A stretch of DNA of 10,360 nt from Anaerolineales bacterium (lineage in GTDB: Bacteria > Chloroflexota > Anaerolineae > Anaerolineales > DRMV01): contig JALXBY010000363.1 of NCBI GenBank assembly GCA_026991215.1, positions 1-10,360 on the forward strand. Direction: 5' to 3'. The notes below the pieces were generated by a model, which worked only from the letters and a program-made list of their open reading frames with translations, did no database searches and had not been told where the DNA came from. Position numbers and translations under genes: made by a program. Positions 1 to 7,099 of the stretch are shown here, piece after piece. Within the stretch, counting starts at the first letter, position 1; each line of letters starts with the position of its first letter.

Positions 1-444
1 GGGGATGTAAAGTTCGTCGTGCCAGGCGAAATCGTGGCTCCAGGCAATCAAGGGGAGGGGGGCCTGGCTGTGTAGCGCGTGCAGGGCTGCGGTCAGGGGC
101 AGGTTCTTGTGCAGGGTCACGATGTTGTGGGCGATGACCGCGTCCATCTCCCGCAGGATGGGGGCCAGGGCCTGGGCCAGTTGGTCCCGAAGGGTCGTGA
201 ACCCCTCAGGTACACGGCCCCGGGCCAGTTCGTAGCCGACTTCCAGCACCTGGGGGTGACGGGAGTCCATTTCCGGAATACGGTGGAAGTGGATGGGTTC
301 GGGCAGCGGCCCCCCGCGGCCCGCGAGGATGTGCACTTCGAAGCCCTGGGCCGCGAGCAGGTCGGCATGGTGGGCAATCGTGCTTTCCACACCGCCGATG
401 ATGGGCGGCGCGGTGTAATGCAGGATGGCAATCCGTCGGGCCAT
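1..444 (-). CDS. Family-4 (GT-B) glycosyltransferase, N-terminal part, cut by window edge
   Basis: This open frame runs from an ATG at 442-444 to the window edge without a stop, giving 148 codons of an N-terminal domain. Residues 5-45 (ILHYTAPPIIGGVES, then a helix and FEVHILAGRGG) form the Rossmann-like start of GT4 enzymes, including the GG loop near the acceptor/phosphate site. HDF at about 139-141 aligns with HDF in the upstream glycosyltransferase, and the stretch before it (LPLTAALHAL) also matches, so the two are paralogues. The donor-binding C-terminal half lies outside the window. The start is supported by GGGGAGGA about 7 bases upstream. It follows the upstream glycosyltransferase by 61 bases and is probably co-transcribed with it. 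Seen: domain pattern and ribosome-binding site. Inferred: cytosolic or membrane-peripheral transfer of a nucleotide-sugar residue to a glycan, lipid or small-molecule acceptor. The substrate cannot be told from sequence. Confidence 0.85.
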   Translation of the reverse strand, partial: MARRIAILHYTAPPIIGGVESTIAHHADLLAAQGFEVHILAGRGGPLPEPIHFHRIPEMDSRHPQVLEVGYELARGRVPEGFTTLRDQLAQALAPILREMDAVIAHNIVTLHKNLPLTAALHALHSQAPLPLIAWSHDFAWHDELYIP

Positions 445-505
445 GGGCCTTTCCTCCCCGTCGGAGCATTTCCGGGAAAGGGCCAAACCTTTCCCTGCGG
501 TCTGC
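445..505 (-). promoter_or_regulatory. Intergenic hairpin with a competing arm at the ribosome-binding site
   Basis: On the minus-strand transcript, GGGAAAGG (495-488) and CCTTTCCC (481-474) form a perfect 8-bp stem with a 6-base loop. A second copy of GGAAAGG (454-448) overlaps the Shine-Dalgarno sequence of the downstream glycosyltransferase. The middle arm can therefore pair either with the first copy, leaving the ribosome-binding site free, or with the second over 7 bp, hiding it. No T-run follows the hairpin, so it is not a standard intrinsic terminator. The complementarity is seen; a regulatory role is inference. It could also be an mRNA-stability or processing element, or chance. Confidence 0.4.
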
Positions 506-1771
506 TTATGGACAGGTTTGAACGTCGCACCCAGTACACATGTGGAAGAGCACAGCCAGGCGCTGCCGCAGGATGCGCATGGAGAAGTACCGGGTCCCCA
601 GGCGGTAGTTGTGTTCTACCATATCCTGCACCTTTTCGGGGTGCAGGAGCAGGTGGCGCACGTCCTGCACCGTGGTTTCGTCGATGAATTCGGAAAAGGT
701 GACGACCTGGAAACCCTTGGGCTGGATATCCAGCCGGAAGATGGTGTAGGCGTTGGCCACGATAGGACGTTTGTAGTATACGGCCTCCAGGAACGCGTTG
801 CCAAAACCCTCCACCGAACTGGGGTAGGTGACCAGGTCCGCGTGCTGGTAGAGGTCCGCCAGGCTGTAGATTTTGCGGCCCTGGGCGTCCCGGCCCCGAT
901 ACGCGGCCACCCGGTCGGCCGCGAAGCGCACGGGGACGCCCAGCATGGCCGCGTATTCCCGCAGGTAGCGGGCGTACGCGTCGCCTTCGTCGCCGGAAGC
1001 GTGGGAGATGACCAGCACCGCGGGCAGGTCCAGCCGGCGCACCAGTTCGATGGCCTGCTCGATGCGCTTGCGGGGCACGATGCGGGTAGGCTGGAGGATG
1101 AAGAAGGCATCCGGGGGGATGTCCAGTTCGGCCCGCAGGTCCTGGGCGTAGTCGTCCGGCGGGGGCGGCGGGTGCTCGAAGTCCATCACGTTGGGGATGA
1201 CCATGGCGGCCACCCCCGCGAAGCGGGCCAGGTGCTGCCGGGCCAGGGAGTTGATGACCACGTGCTGCAGCGTGGGCAGCACCGGCGGGAACGCGGCCCG
1301 GAGGTAATCGGAAGCCACGTTGCGCAGAAAGCGGGGCCGTTCCCAGTAGAAATCATGGTGGTGGCCCACCGCGGGGATGCCCGTTTCCGCGATGAACTCG
1401 GTCAGGGCCAGGCCCAGGGGCACGTTCATGGGCAGGGAAAGCGCGTTCTCCGCCACCAGCACGTCGATGCCCTTGCTTTGCACGAAGGCGTGCAGGGCTT
1501 GCTTGAGCCGGGTCTTGAGGTCCTGGACTTCCCGGGCCAGGGCCGGAGAGCGCTTCAGGTCCACGAACAGGGCCTGGTGCACCGCCTGGATGCGGGGGTG
1601 TTTGAAGTGGGCCTCGGGCACCACCCAGGCCCGTTCCTCAGGGGCTTCGACTTCGCCTGCGAAGAAGAAGGCCTCGTGCCCCCAATCGGTGAGCACATCG
1701 ACCCACTTCCAGGTTTCCAGGGAAACGCCATCCGTACCCGCGAACCGGGTGGAAACGAACCCCACGCGCAT
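506..1771 (-). CDS. Family-4 (GT-B) glycosyltransferase, complete
   Basis: A 421-residue protein of normal GT4 length. The N-terminal domain begins MRVGFVSTRFAGTDGVSLE, with the phosphate/acceptor loop and a following helix; HHHDFYWER lies at about 137-145. The C-terminal donor-binding domain shows ILQPTRIVPRKR at about 225-236, where the basic residues usually contact the nucleotide-sugar diphosphate, and the E-x7-E motif EGFGNAFLE at 321-329. There is no signal peptide or membrane helix, so it is cytosolic or peripheral. An upstream in-frame extension to 1927 is rejected because AGGAGG sits 7 bases before the ATG at 1769-1771 and the extension is low-complexity repeat. The last ten residues hold all the cysteines of the protein (CTGCDVQTCP). 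The paralogue downstream suggests sequential sugar additions. Mannosylglucosylglycerate-synthase-like enzymes share the TDGVSLE style of start as I remember it; that is only a weak alternative to a role in surface glycans. The acceptor is unknown. Confidence 0.9.
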   Translation of the reverse strand: MRVGFVSTRFAGTDGVSLETWKWVDVLTDWGHEAFFFAGEVEAPEERAWVVPEAHFKHPRIQAVHQALFVDLKRSPALAREVQDLKTRLKQALHAFVQSKGIDVLVAENALSLPMNVPLGLALTEFIAETGIPAVGHHHDFYWERPRFLRNVASDYLRAAFPPVLPTLQHVVINSLARQHLARFAGVAAMVIPNVMDFEHPPPPPDDYAQDLRAELDIPPDAFFILQPTRIVPRKRIEQAIELVRRLDLPAVLVISHASGDEGDAYARYLREYAAMLGVPVRFAADRVAAYRGRDAQGRKIYSLADLYQHADLVTYPSSVEGFGNAFLEAVYYKRPIVANAYTIFRLDIQPKGFQVVTFSEFIDETTVQDVRHLLLHPEKVQDMVEHNYRLGTRYFSMRILRQRLAVLFHMCTGCDVQTCP

Positions 1772-1778
1772 GACCGGG

Positions 1779-1784
1779 CCTCCT
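1779..1784 (-). promoter_or_regulatory. Ribosome-binding site AGGAGG that decides the glycosyltransferase start
   Basis: The minus strand reads AGGAGG, then 7 bases, then ATG at 1771. This is a near-ideal Shine-Dalgarno arrangement. It fixes the start 52 codons inside the longest open frame, whose extra N-terminus would be translated from the intergenic repeat and matches no glycosyltransferase pattern. Confidence 0.85.
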
Positions 1785-1798
1785 GGGGAGTTGCTTCC

Positions 1799-1804
1799 AT
1801 TGTA
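1799..1804 (-). promoter_or_regulatory. Possible -10 box for the glycosyltransferase pair
   Basis: The minus strand carries TACAAT (5 of 6 matches to TATAAT) within an otherwise very GC-rich 145-base gap. It would place the transcript start about 20 bases before the ATG, with the AGGAGG inside the leader. No convincing -35 hexamer is found at 16-18 bp spacing. The gap of 145 bases, against 16 bases between helicase and hydrolase, fits a separate promoter here. Low confidence. Confidence 0.3.
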
Positions 1805-1874
1805 GTCCCGGCCCGCGCGTCCACCTACTGGCATCCAGCACGTTTGGGGGTCGCGGTGCGCGGTGTGCTGCGGG

Positions 1875-1916
1875 CTGACAGCGACTGCCGACCGCGGACT
1901 GCTGACCGCGCACTGC
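1875..1916 (-). repeat. Three tandem 14-bp units directly after the hydrolase stop codon
   Basis: On the minus strand three consecutive 14-mers read GCAGTGCGCGGTCA, GCAGTCCGCGGTCG and GCAGTCGCTGTCAG. The first two differ at 2 positions and the third is more diverged. The array starts at the base after the TGA at 1917-1919. GCAGT/GGTCA-type short tandem arrays between genes are, from memory, common in thermophilic Chloroflexota and related genomes. The array does not form an obvious strong hairpin followed by T's, so a terminator role is not supported. It may be slipped-strand expansion or a dispersed intergenic repeat. Confidence 0.75.
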
Positions 1917-2885
1917 TCACGGCCCACAAAAGGCCGGCCGCTGACCGGGCGCGGTGGTGAAGACCCCCTGGGGGAAATCGCGGTTTTGCTGCGCGGTTCG
2001 AATCAGCGTGGCCAGGCAGGTCCAGTACACCTCGGCCTGGGCAACCATGGCCTGGCTGTGGCCCATGCCTTGAAAGACCCAGAGAAGCCTTGGGGGCCCG
2101 GCCGCCTGGTACAGGGCGTAGGCCTGGTCGAGGGGGGTCACGTTGTCGTCCGTACCGTGCAGCAGCACCAGGGGCCTGGGCGCGATGCGGGGGACCACAT
2201 CCACCGGCCGCATCTGCCGTGGATGCAGCCCGGTCATGTAGCGCAGGAACAGGCGCACGAAGGGCGGCAGGCCCGGCACGCGGATGATGTTCTTCTCGAT
2301 GGCTACCAGGTCGGCGTAGGCGCTATCGGCCAGGACCATATGGATGTAGGCGGCCTGTTCGTCGCGTGCCGCGGCCCAGAGGGTGGCCGCAGCGCCCATG
2401 GAGGTGCCCCAGGCCACCACCCGTTCCACCCCCGGTTGGTTGATGGCAAACCGGGCGGCGGCCAGGACGTCCTGGGCTTCGTAAAAGCCGAAGGTGCGCC
2501 GTTCGCCCTGGCTGGCGCCATGGGCCCGGAAGTCCCAGGAAAGCACGCCCAGACCGGTCAACCGGGCTGCGGTGGCATGGAGCCAGGCATCCCGCCGCGC
2601 GGCCTGGCCGTGGGCCAGCAGCAGGACGGTGCGGGTCCCTGGCGGGGGCGGCGTGTACCAGGCCGCGAGGCGAAGCCCGTCTTCGGTCTGGAGGGTCACG
2701 TCCTGATACGGCACCTGGTAGCGGGCCGGCGTTTCCAAAGGCGGTTGGGGCGGCCCGCCGCGGTAGGCGTACCCCGCGGCCACCCGCCAGGCCAGCATCA
2801 CCCAGCCCACCGCGAGCCAGAACAACCCGCTGGCAAAGGCGCAACCGGTGAGGCGCAGCAGGTAGCGGAGGCGGGAGACGCGCAT
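1917..2885 (-). CDS. Membrane-anchored alpha/beta hydrolase
   Basis: A 322-residue protein. One hydrophobic helix at about 10-33 (LRLTGCAFASGLFWLAVGWV) acts as a membrane anchor or uncleaved signal; no lipobox is evident. The alpha/beta hydrolase domain follows: AHGQ at 91-94 (oxyanion region), DFRAHGAS at 118-125, nucleophile elbow GTSMG at 160-164 with Ser162, then GTDDNV with Asp247 and GMGHS with His276, completing the catalytic triad. This is the serine aminopeptidase S33/BAAT-like group, whose members hydrolyse esters, amides or lipids, so the substrate cannot be assigned. The start at 2883-2885 is chosen because longer in-frame starts lie inside the helicase gene, a GGTGGAAG sequence precedes it, and the membrane helix then begins properly. 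It starts 16 bases after the helicase stop, so the two are probably one operon. The domain probably faces outward if the helix is an N-in anchor (inference). A proline/glycine tail ends the protein. Confidence 0.9.
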   Translation of the reverse strand: MRVSRLRYLLRLTGCAFASGLFWLAVGWVMLAWRVAAGYAYRGGPPQPPLETPARYQVPYQDVTLQTEDGLRLAAWYTPPPPGTRTVLLLAHGQAARRDAWLHATAARLTGLGVLSWDFRAHGASQGERRTFGFYEAQDVLAAARFAINQPGVERVVAWGTSMGAAATLWAAARDEQAAYIHMVLADSAYADLVAIEKNIIRVPGLPPFVRLFLRYMTGLHPRQMRPVDVVPRIAPRPLVLLHGTDDNVTPLDQAYALYQAAGPPRLLWVFQGMGHSQAMVAQAEVYWTCLATLIRTAQQNRDFPQGVFTTAPGQRPAFCGP

Positions 2886-2901
2886 AAGACTTCCACCGTA
2901 T

Positions 2902-5900
2902 TTATACCCAGAACTCAAAAGCGGCGGTCTCGGCCTTGGGACGGCGTTGGACGCGGGCCTGGTAAAGCACTTCACGACCGGTCTCGGAGCGGGTGTAGAT
3001 GAGTTCCCCGCCGCCCACATAGCGCCGCCAGGCCTGGGCAAAGGCCCTGGCCCGCTTCTGGTTGACCGCGAGCACCCGTGGCACGGGATGGTACGCAGGT
3101 TTCATGGTCGGCCGCGCAAGCCAGCGCAGGAAGCGCCACACGCCCGTGGTCAACAAATGGGGCAGCCGGTCGTCGGTACGCAGAATCAGGTAGCGCTGGT
3201 CCGTGACCGGCTCGAACAGTTCGGCAAAGGCCTGAGCGAACAGCGCGGCGTCCTGGGGCGAAGCGTAGTCCAGTTCCACGGTGTAAATATTGCCGGGACG
3301 GGCAATCACCCGCACATATTCCGGTTGGAGATTCCGACTGACCAGGCCGGCCTCCCGGAGCGCGACCAGCAAGGCCCGTCCCATATCCAGCAAGATGGCA
3401 TCCGGCGGCTGTTCTGTGAGCAAACGTCGCAGCAGGCGGTAAATCGTGGGTCCCTTCCAGGCCAGGCTGCCCACCGTCACCAAGGCCCCCGTCAGCATCG
3501 CGGCGGGCAAGACGACCGTTAAGGACTCGTCCACCTCGCCCAGGACATAGCATGCACTCATCACGCCCGTTCCCAAGGCGGAACCAAGTACCATGCGGAA
3601 TTCCCGAAGCAGCCGGCCCACGGCTTCTTCCAGGGTGTACACCGTGCGGATATTGAGGTTCCGGGGCTGGAGCTGGGTGACCCGGTACGTGAAGTTGCTG
3701 TATTCTTCGCCGATGCGCCAGGCCGTATACGTGTCCTCTCGCCGGGCGGTCTGTTCCAACATCAGGCGGGTAACGCCCTGGAAGTTGATGGTGCGCCAGT
3801 CGTGAAAGGTCAACAGCAGGCCCAATACCGGGTCCACATGCAGAACGCCCCGGGCGATTTTGGCATGCATATCCTGGGCCAGAGCACTGACGTCCCCAAG
3901 GTGCATGGGCTTCAAAATCTGATGACGGAAATACGCCGTGCGCCCCGCGAAAGAAACCAACCCCCAAAAGCGCGTATGGCGCCGCGTGAAACGGTCCAGG
4001 TCCTGACGGCCGCCCTGTTTGAGGTCTGGGGCAACGCAGATGACATCCCAGTTATGGGCCACCTTGTGGGGCCATTTCGGGTCCTTGCGGAGGGAGCGGC
4101 CCCGGAGTTGCTGCACGCCCACGCTGGTGGTAACGGTGGTCAGGTCAATCAGGACGTTGAGGCTTAACGCGTCCCAGCCTTCGCCGAACAGGCCCCGTGT
4201 ACCCACCAAGCAACGGGTGAGGCCCTGTTCAAAGGCCGCGGTCATCATGGCGACGTAGGTCCGGCTGCCCCAGTCGGGGCCTTCCCCTCGGACTTCCCAG
4301 AAGTGGTCGTGTTCGTGAAAGCGAAGTCGAAACGTCAACCCCTGCTCTGCGCGGAACTGCTCGGTCCAGGCTTCGAACAGCGGTCGAAAACCGCGGTCGA
4401 TCCACAAGGCCCGCCCCGTGACCAACACGGGGTGCAGTGGGTCCAGGGCTGGCTCCTGGGCCAGGGCGCGAAAGACAAAGCGGGCACTACCGGCTTCCGC
4501 GTCCAGCGGAAGGGGCCTTCCCGCAGGCCCGTGACGGTAGCGGCGCAGGCTTCCCGTACGACGCTCGAAGTCCGTGACCACGACCGCGCGCAGGCGCTCG
4601 CCCAGGGCCTGGGTTTCGCGCTTGAGAATATCGATGACCGCGGCGACTTTGCTTTCGGAAAAGGCCAGGACCAAGTCCCCCGGTGTGCGGGTCTGGCGCA
4701 GACCCCTGGGCGTCAGGGTCAGGCCAAAGGGCCGCAAGCGCTCCCGCAGTTCCCGGTAACGGCGGTGGTCTTCGGCATCTTCAGAAGGAAGCAAGGCCCG
4801 CAGTGCGTAATGCTCCAGCAAAAGCAGACGGTCCTCCAGGGTAGGTGGTTCCTCGGCTTCTGGTGGGTGGGGGAAATCCGTGGGAAGACGCTTCAGGGCA
4901 AAAAGCCAGCGCAGGCCGGCCAGGGCAAAGGCGGGGTTTTCGTCGGCTTCGGCCTGCCAGGAGGCCCGCATCCGTGTTTCCAGCCATGTCAGGAAGTGGG
5001 GGGAGGTCAATACGTCTTGGGTAGCCCGTTCGAAGTGTTGGTCAATGTGCCGCAGATAGTCCTGTTCCGCAGGGGTGGGATAGGTGAAGTAGACCAGGTC
5101 CCGGTAGGGGGCCAGGTTCCCCTCTTTGACCACGGCGGGTGTGGGGATTTCAAAGTCCACCGGGCCAAGAAGGGTGGTGTAGTTTTCATATGCGAAGTCG
5201 TCCTCAGGGCTGGGCAGGGTCGCGGTGAGGCCGACCACGCGCGGGGCACGCAGCCGTCCCAGAAGATAGCGCAGCACCACGGCCCAGTAATCCAACAAGT
5301 GATGGCACTCGTCCAGAACCACGGTGCCCAGGTCCCAGGCAGCCAACCGCTCGATGAGTTGCAGGGCATTGGGATGCAGGAAGCGGGCCACTTCCTTGGG
5401 GTTGGCCCGGAGCAGGCGGCGTTTGATGCGGGGGTAACGTCGGCGCAGTTCCCGGCGGTAGGCATCGGGATTGCGTTGGGCCAGGGTGTCCAGGTAAGCC
5501 CGGGCCGCGGCTTCATCGGGGACGTGGCCCCGGGTTACCAGTTCCTCCATCCAGGCCAGCCGGGCCGCCGCTTGCGCGAAGGGGATATCCGGGTCCTGCA
5601 CGGCCAGACGTTGATAGGTAAGCACCAGGATGGGGGCAAAGCGCTCAGGCGCTGTACTGACCCATTCGTCCAGGTCGGCCTCAGGCGGCAGGAACATGCG
5701 GACCCGCTCGCGCCATTGCATCTGGATGGTTGTGGTGGGGACCAGGACCAGGGCAGGCCTGCGGAAGCGTCCAATGAGTTCCAGACCGATGATGGTCTTC
5801 CCCGAACCCGGCGGCGCGACGATGTGATACCGCCGGTCGTCCCGGGGTGTATCGACCACCTCCATAATCTGGTCCAGGATGATGCGTTGATACTTACGGA

Positions 5901-5937
5901 AGGGGTAACGGAATTGCCAGAGGTCCCAGCGGGCCAT
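2902..5937 (-). CDS. Large SF2 DECH-box helicase with two putative membrane helices
   Basis: A 1011-residue superfamily-2 ATPase/helicase. Motif I APPGSGKT is at 41-48, motif Ia LVPTTT at 65-70, motif II DECH at 209-212, motif III TAT at 238-240, motif IV-like LVLAFSESK at 422-430, motif V GTRGLFGEGWD at 579-589 and motif VI QQLRGRSLR at 609-617. All catalytic motifs are intact. A basic helical insertion (about 110-200) precedes motif II, and about 150 residues separate motifs IV and V. Two hydrophobic stretches follow at about 783-800 and 806-826, then a C-terminal domain (about 850-1011) with a VELDYASPQDAALFAQAF stretch. It resembles an uncharacterised helicase family I know from Actinobacteria and Chloroflexota, probably acting on nucleic acid; no nuclease motif is seen. 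The ATG has no Shine-Dalgarno sequence, but the helicase fold starts at once (FRKYQ, a Q-motif-like element). The gene is GC-rich, unlike the block upstream. The role is unknown; DNA repair, DNA uptake or phage defence are guesses. Confidence 0.9.
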   Translation of the reverse strand: MARWDLWQFRYPFRKYQRIILDQIMEVVDTPRDDRRYHIVAPPGSGKTIIGLELIGRFRRPALVLVPTTTIQMQWRERVRMFLPPEADLDEWVSTAPERFAPILVLTYQRLAVQDPDIPFAQAAARLAWMEELVTRGHVPDEAAARAYLDTLAQRNPDAYRRELRRRYPRIKRRLLRANPKEVARFLHPNALQLIERLAAWDLGTVVLDECHHLLDYWAVVLRYLLGRLRAPRVVGLTATLPSPEDDFAYENYTTLLGPVDFEIPTPAVVKEGNLAPYRDLVYFTYPTPAEQDYLRHIDQHFERATQDVLTSPHFLTWLETRMRASWQAEADENPAFALAGLRWLFALKRLPTDFPHPPEAEEPPTLEDRLLLLEHYALRALLPSEDAEDHRRYRELRERLRPFGLTLTPRGLRQTRTPGDLVLAFSESKVAAVIDILKRETQALGERLRAVVVTDFERRTGSLRRYRHGPAGRPLPLDAEAGSARFVFRALAQEPALDPLHPVLVTGRALWIDRGFRPLFEAWTEQFRAEQGLTFRLRFHEHDHFWEVRGEGPDWGSRTYVAMMTAAFEQGLTRCLVGTRGLFGEGWDALSLNVLIDLTTVTTSVGVQQLRGRSLRKDPKWPHKVAHNWDVICVAPDLKQGGRQDLDRFTRRHTRFWGLVSFAGRTAYFRHQILKPMHLGDVSALAQDMHAKIARGVLHVDPVLGLLLTFHDWRTINFQGVTRLMLEQTARREDTYTAWRIGEEYSNFTYRVTQLQPRNLNIRTVYTLEEAVGRLLREFRMVLGSALGTGVMSACYVLGEVDESLTVVLPAAMLTGALVTVGSLAWKGPTIYRLLRRLLTEQPPDAILLDMGRALLVALREAGLVSRNLQPEYVRVIARPGNIYTVELDYASPQDAALFAQAFAELFEPVTDQRYLILRTDDRLPHLLTTGVWRFLRWLARPTMKPAYHPVPRVLAVNQKRARAFAQAWRRYVGGGELIYTRSETGREVLYQARVQRRPKAETAAFEFWV

Positions 5938-5944
5938 ATTCGCA

Positions 5945-5950
5945 ATAGTA
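5945..5950 (-). promoter_or_regulatory. Possible -10 box giving a leaderless helicase transcript
   Basis: The minus strand reads TACTAT, then 7 bases, then the helicase ATG. A transcript starting 6-7 bases after a -10 box would begin at or next to the start codon. The region between has no Shine-Dalgarno sequence. A TTGTGT sequence lies 15 bp upstream as a weak -35 candidate. The surrounding sequence is AT-rich, so chance -10 matches are likely. Confidence 0.25.
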
Positions 5951-6034
5951 ACAGTTTTTATAAAGACACAATAAATTCTGCTCTTTGTTTGGTATGGGCT
6001 TGCCGACGCATTTTCTTAAAATATATTGCTGAAG

Positions 6035-7099
6035 TCAGACGCGTTTGTTTTTCTTTAATAACATGCTACATATATCAATACGATTGATAGTTTCAGGATA
6101 TTTTGGAGCGAGAATCGCTAAAGTTAGCGCATATGCCTGTAAACCAAGATGATGAATTCGCAAAAATTTCCCTACATAGGCATAGTAATCTTTGATTTCG
6201 GGAGGAGGAGTATTCCAAGTTAATAAAGCCAAACCAGAGGCAAAGAAAATAAACATCAGCAGTGCTTTCATAGTATTAGCGGCAGTTAGTATTAAGAAAA
6301 TTGGTACAGCGGGCATACCATATGGGGGCAGAAGTGCTGCCAATGCACCACCCAGGCTCCAGTAGTCCCAATCTCGTGAGCAGAGAATTATTAATGATAA
6401 AATAATCGCGAAAGGCAAACCAAATTGACCTGCAAAAGTATGAGGTTCACTGCGTTGTCCTGGTGGTGGGTCTATGATTAATATCTTAATCCAATCGGGA
6501 TATAAGTGTGCAAAAGGAACTACATAAAGAAATATGCTCAATAAAACTGCTAACCAATTACGGCGAAGCCAAACGTGAAATAATACAATAAAAATCCCTC
6601 CTTGAGGTTTTATAAGAAGAAAACCATAACCAATGGAGTAAAGAAGGATACGTATTTTTTGGTTTTTTAGATTATCTCCTATAGCTAGACTCCATAAACC
6701 CGCACCCATAATATACGTATCTATGTTGCCTGCCGCAATTAACCAGAGCATTTCTGCGCTCACAAACCAACCAAGTGCAACCCAAGCGCCTCGATAAAAT
6801 GCGTAACCTGCTAATAGGGTGCCTCCGAGAATCAGAAGGTATCGAGGATGCAACCATAACATGGGCCAAAGAAAGAAAATAGAGAAGGGCGGGTTATAGA
6901 AATTATAAATACGAGTTTCTGCTTTCCATGGATTAATACCCTGTAAAAGCGCTGTTACTCCTCTAACTATATTTCTATAATCGTATTCGTTCACAATGAA
7001 TATTTTAGTGGCCGTTGCCATAAAAGCAAATCCAAAGACTATTCCTAAGAGTACGCGACGCCATGGGTGTTTAATATGTATATTAAACCGTTCTATCAT
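6035..7099 (-). CDS. Polytopic GT-C glycosyltransferase-like protein (GT87/DUF2029-like)
   Basis: A 354-residue protein with roughly nine to eleven hydrophobic segments, the first at about 15-35 and further ones at about 70-100, 105-123, 150-175, 180-200, 220-290 and 318-332. After the first helix comes YDYRNIVRGVTALLQGINPW (39-58) and YNPPF (68-72). This matches the GT87/DUF2029 layout, where an acidic residue in the first outer loop (here Asp40) is the likely catalytic base. KPQ at 164-166 in a later helix end is also typical. Known members transfer mannose or related sugars from polyprenyl-phosphate donors outside the membrane; the substrate here is unknown. Its ATG overlaps the previous gene's TGA (ATGA), and GGAGG lies 6 bases upstream, so the two are translationally coupled. 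AT-rich codons and many Ile, Asn and Lys residues set it apart from the flanking genes. Family assignment is moderately sure. Confidence 0.75.
   Translation of the reverse strand: MIERFNIHIKHPWRRVLLGIVFGFAFMATATKIFIVNEYDYRNIVRGVTALLQGINPWKAETRIYNFYNPPFSIFFLWPMLWLHPRYLLILGGTLLAGYAFYRGAWVALGWFVSAEMLWLIAAGNIDTYIMGAGLWSLAIGDNLKNQKIRILLYSIGYGFLLIKPQGGIFIVLFHVWLRRNWLAVLLSIFLYVVPFAHLYPDWIKILIIDPPPGQRSEPHTFAGQFGLPFAIILSLIILCSRDWDYWSLGGALAALLPPYGMPAVPIFLILTAANTMKALLMFIFFASGLALLTWNTPPPEIKDYYAYVGKFLRIHHLGLQAYALTLAILAPKYPETINRIDICSMLLKKNKRV

Noticed and set aside
1772..1927. N-terminal extension of the complete glycosyltransferase to 1927
   Set aside because: The extension translates the 14-bp repeat and a Pro/Gly/Arg stretch, while AGGAGG sits 7 bases before the internal ATG where the GT-B fold begins.
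425..1960. 511-codon plus-strand open frame opposite the complete glycosyltransferase
   Set aside because: It is antisense to a clear GT4 gene, rich in Gly, His, Val and Arg with no recognisable domain, and arises from the high GC of the opposite strand.
2886..3041. N-terminal extension of the hydrolase into the helicase gene
   Set aside because: It would overlap the helicase C-terminus by about 140 bases in another frame and displace the membrane helix from the N-terminus.
5938..6034. RNA gene or terminator between the membrane protein and the helicase
   Set aside because: I found no stable hairpin with a T-run and no tRNA-like cloverleaf; the stretch is short AT-rich spacer.
4303..6087. 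594-codon plus-strand open frame opposite the helicase
   Set aside because: It overlaps the intact helicase motifs, has low-complexity Gly/Gln/Val composition, and runs across the composition change into AT-rich DNA.
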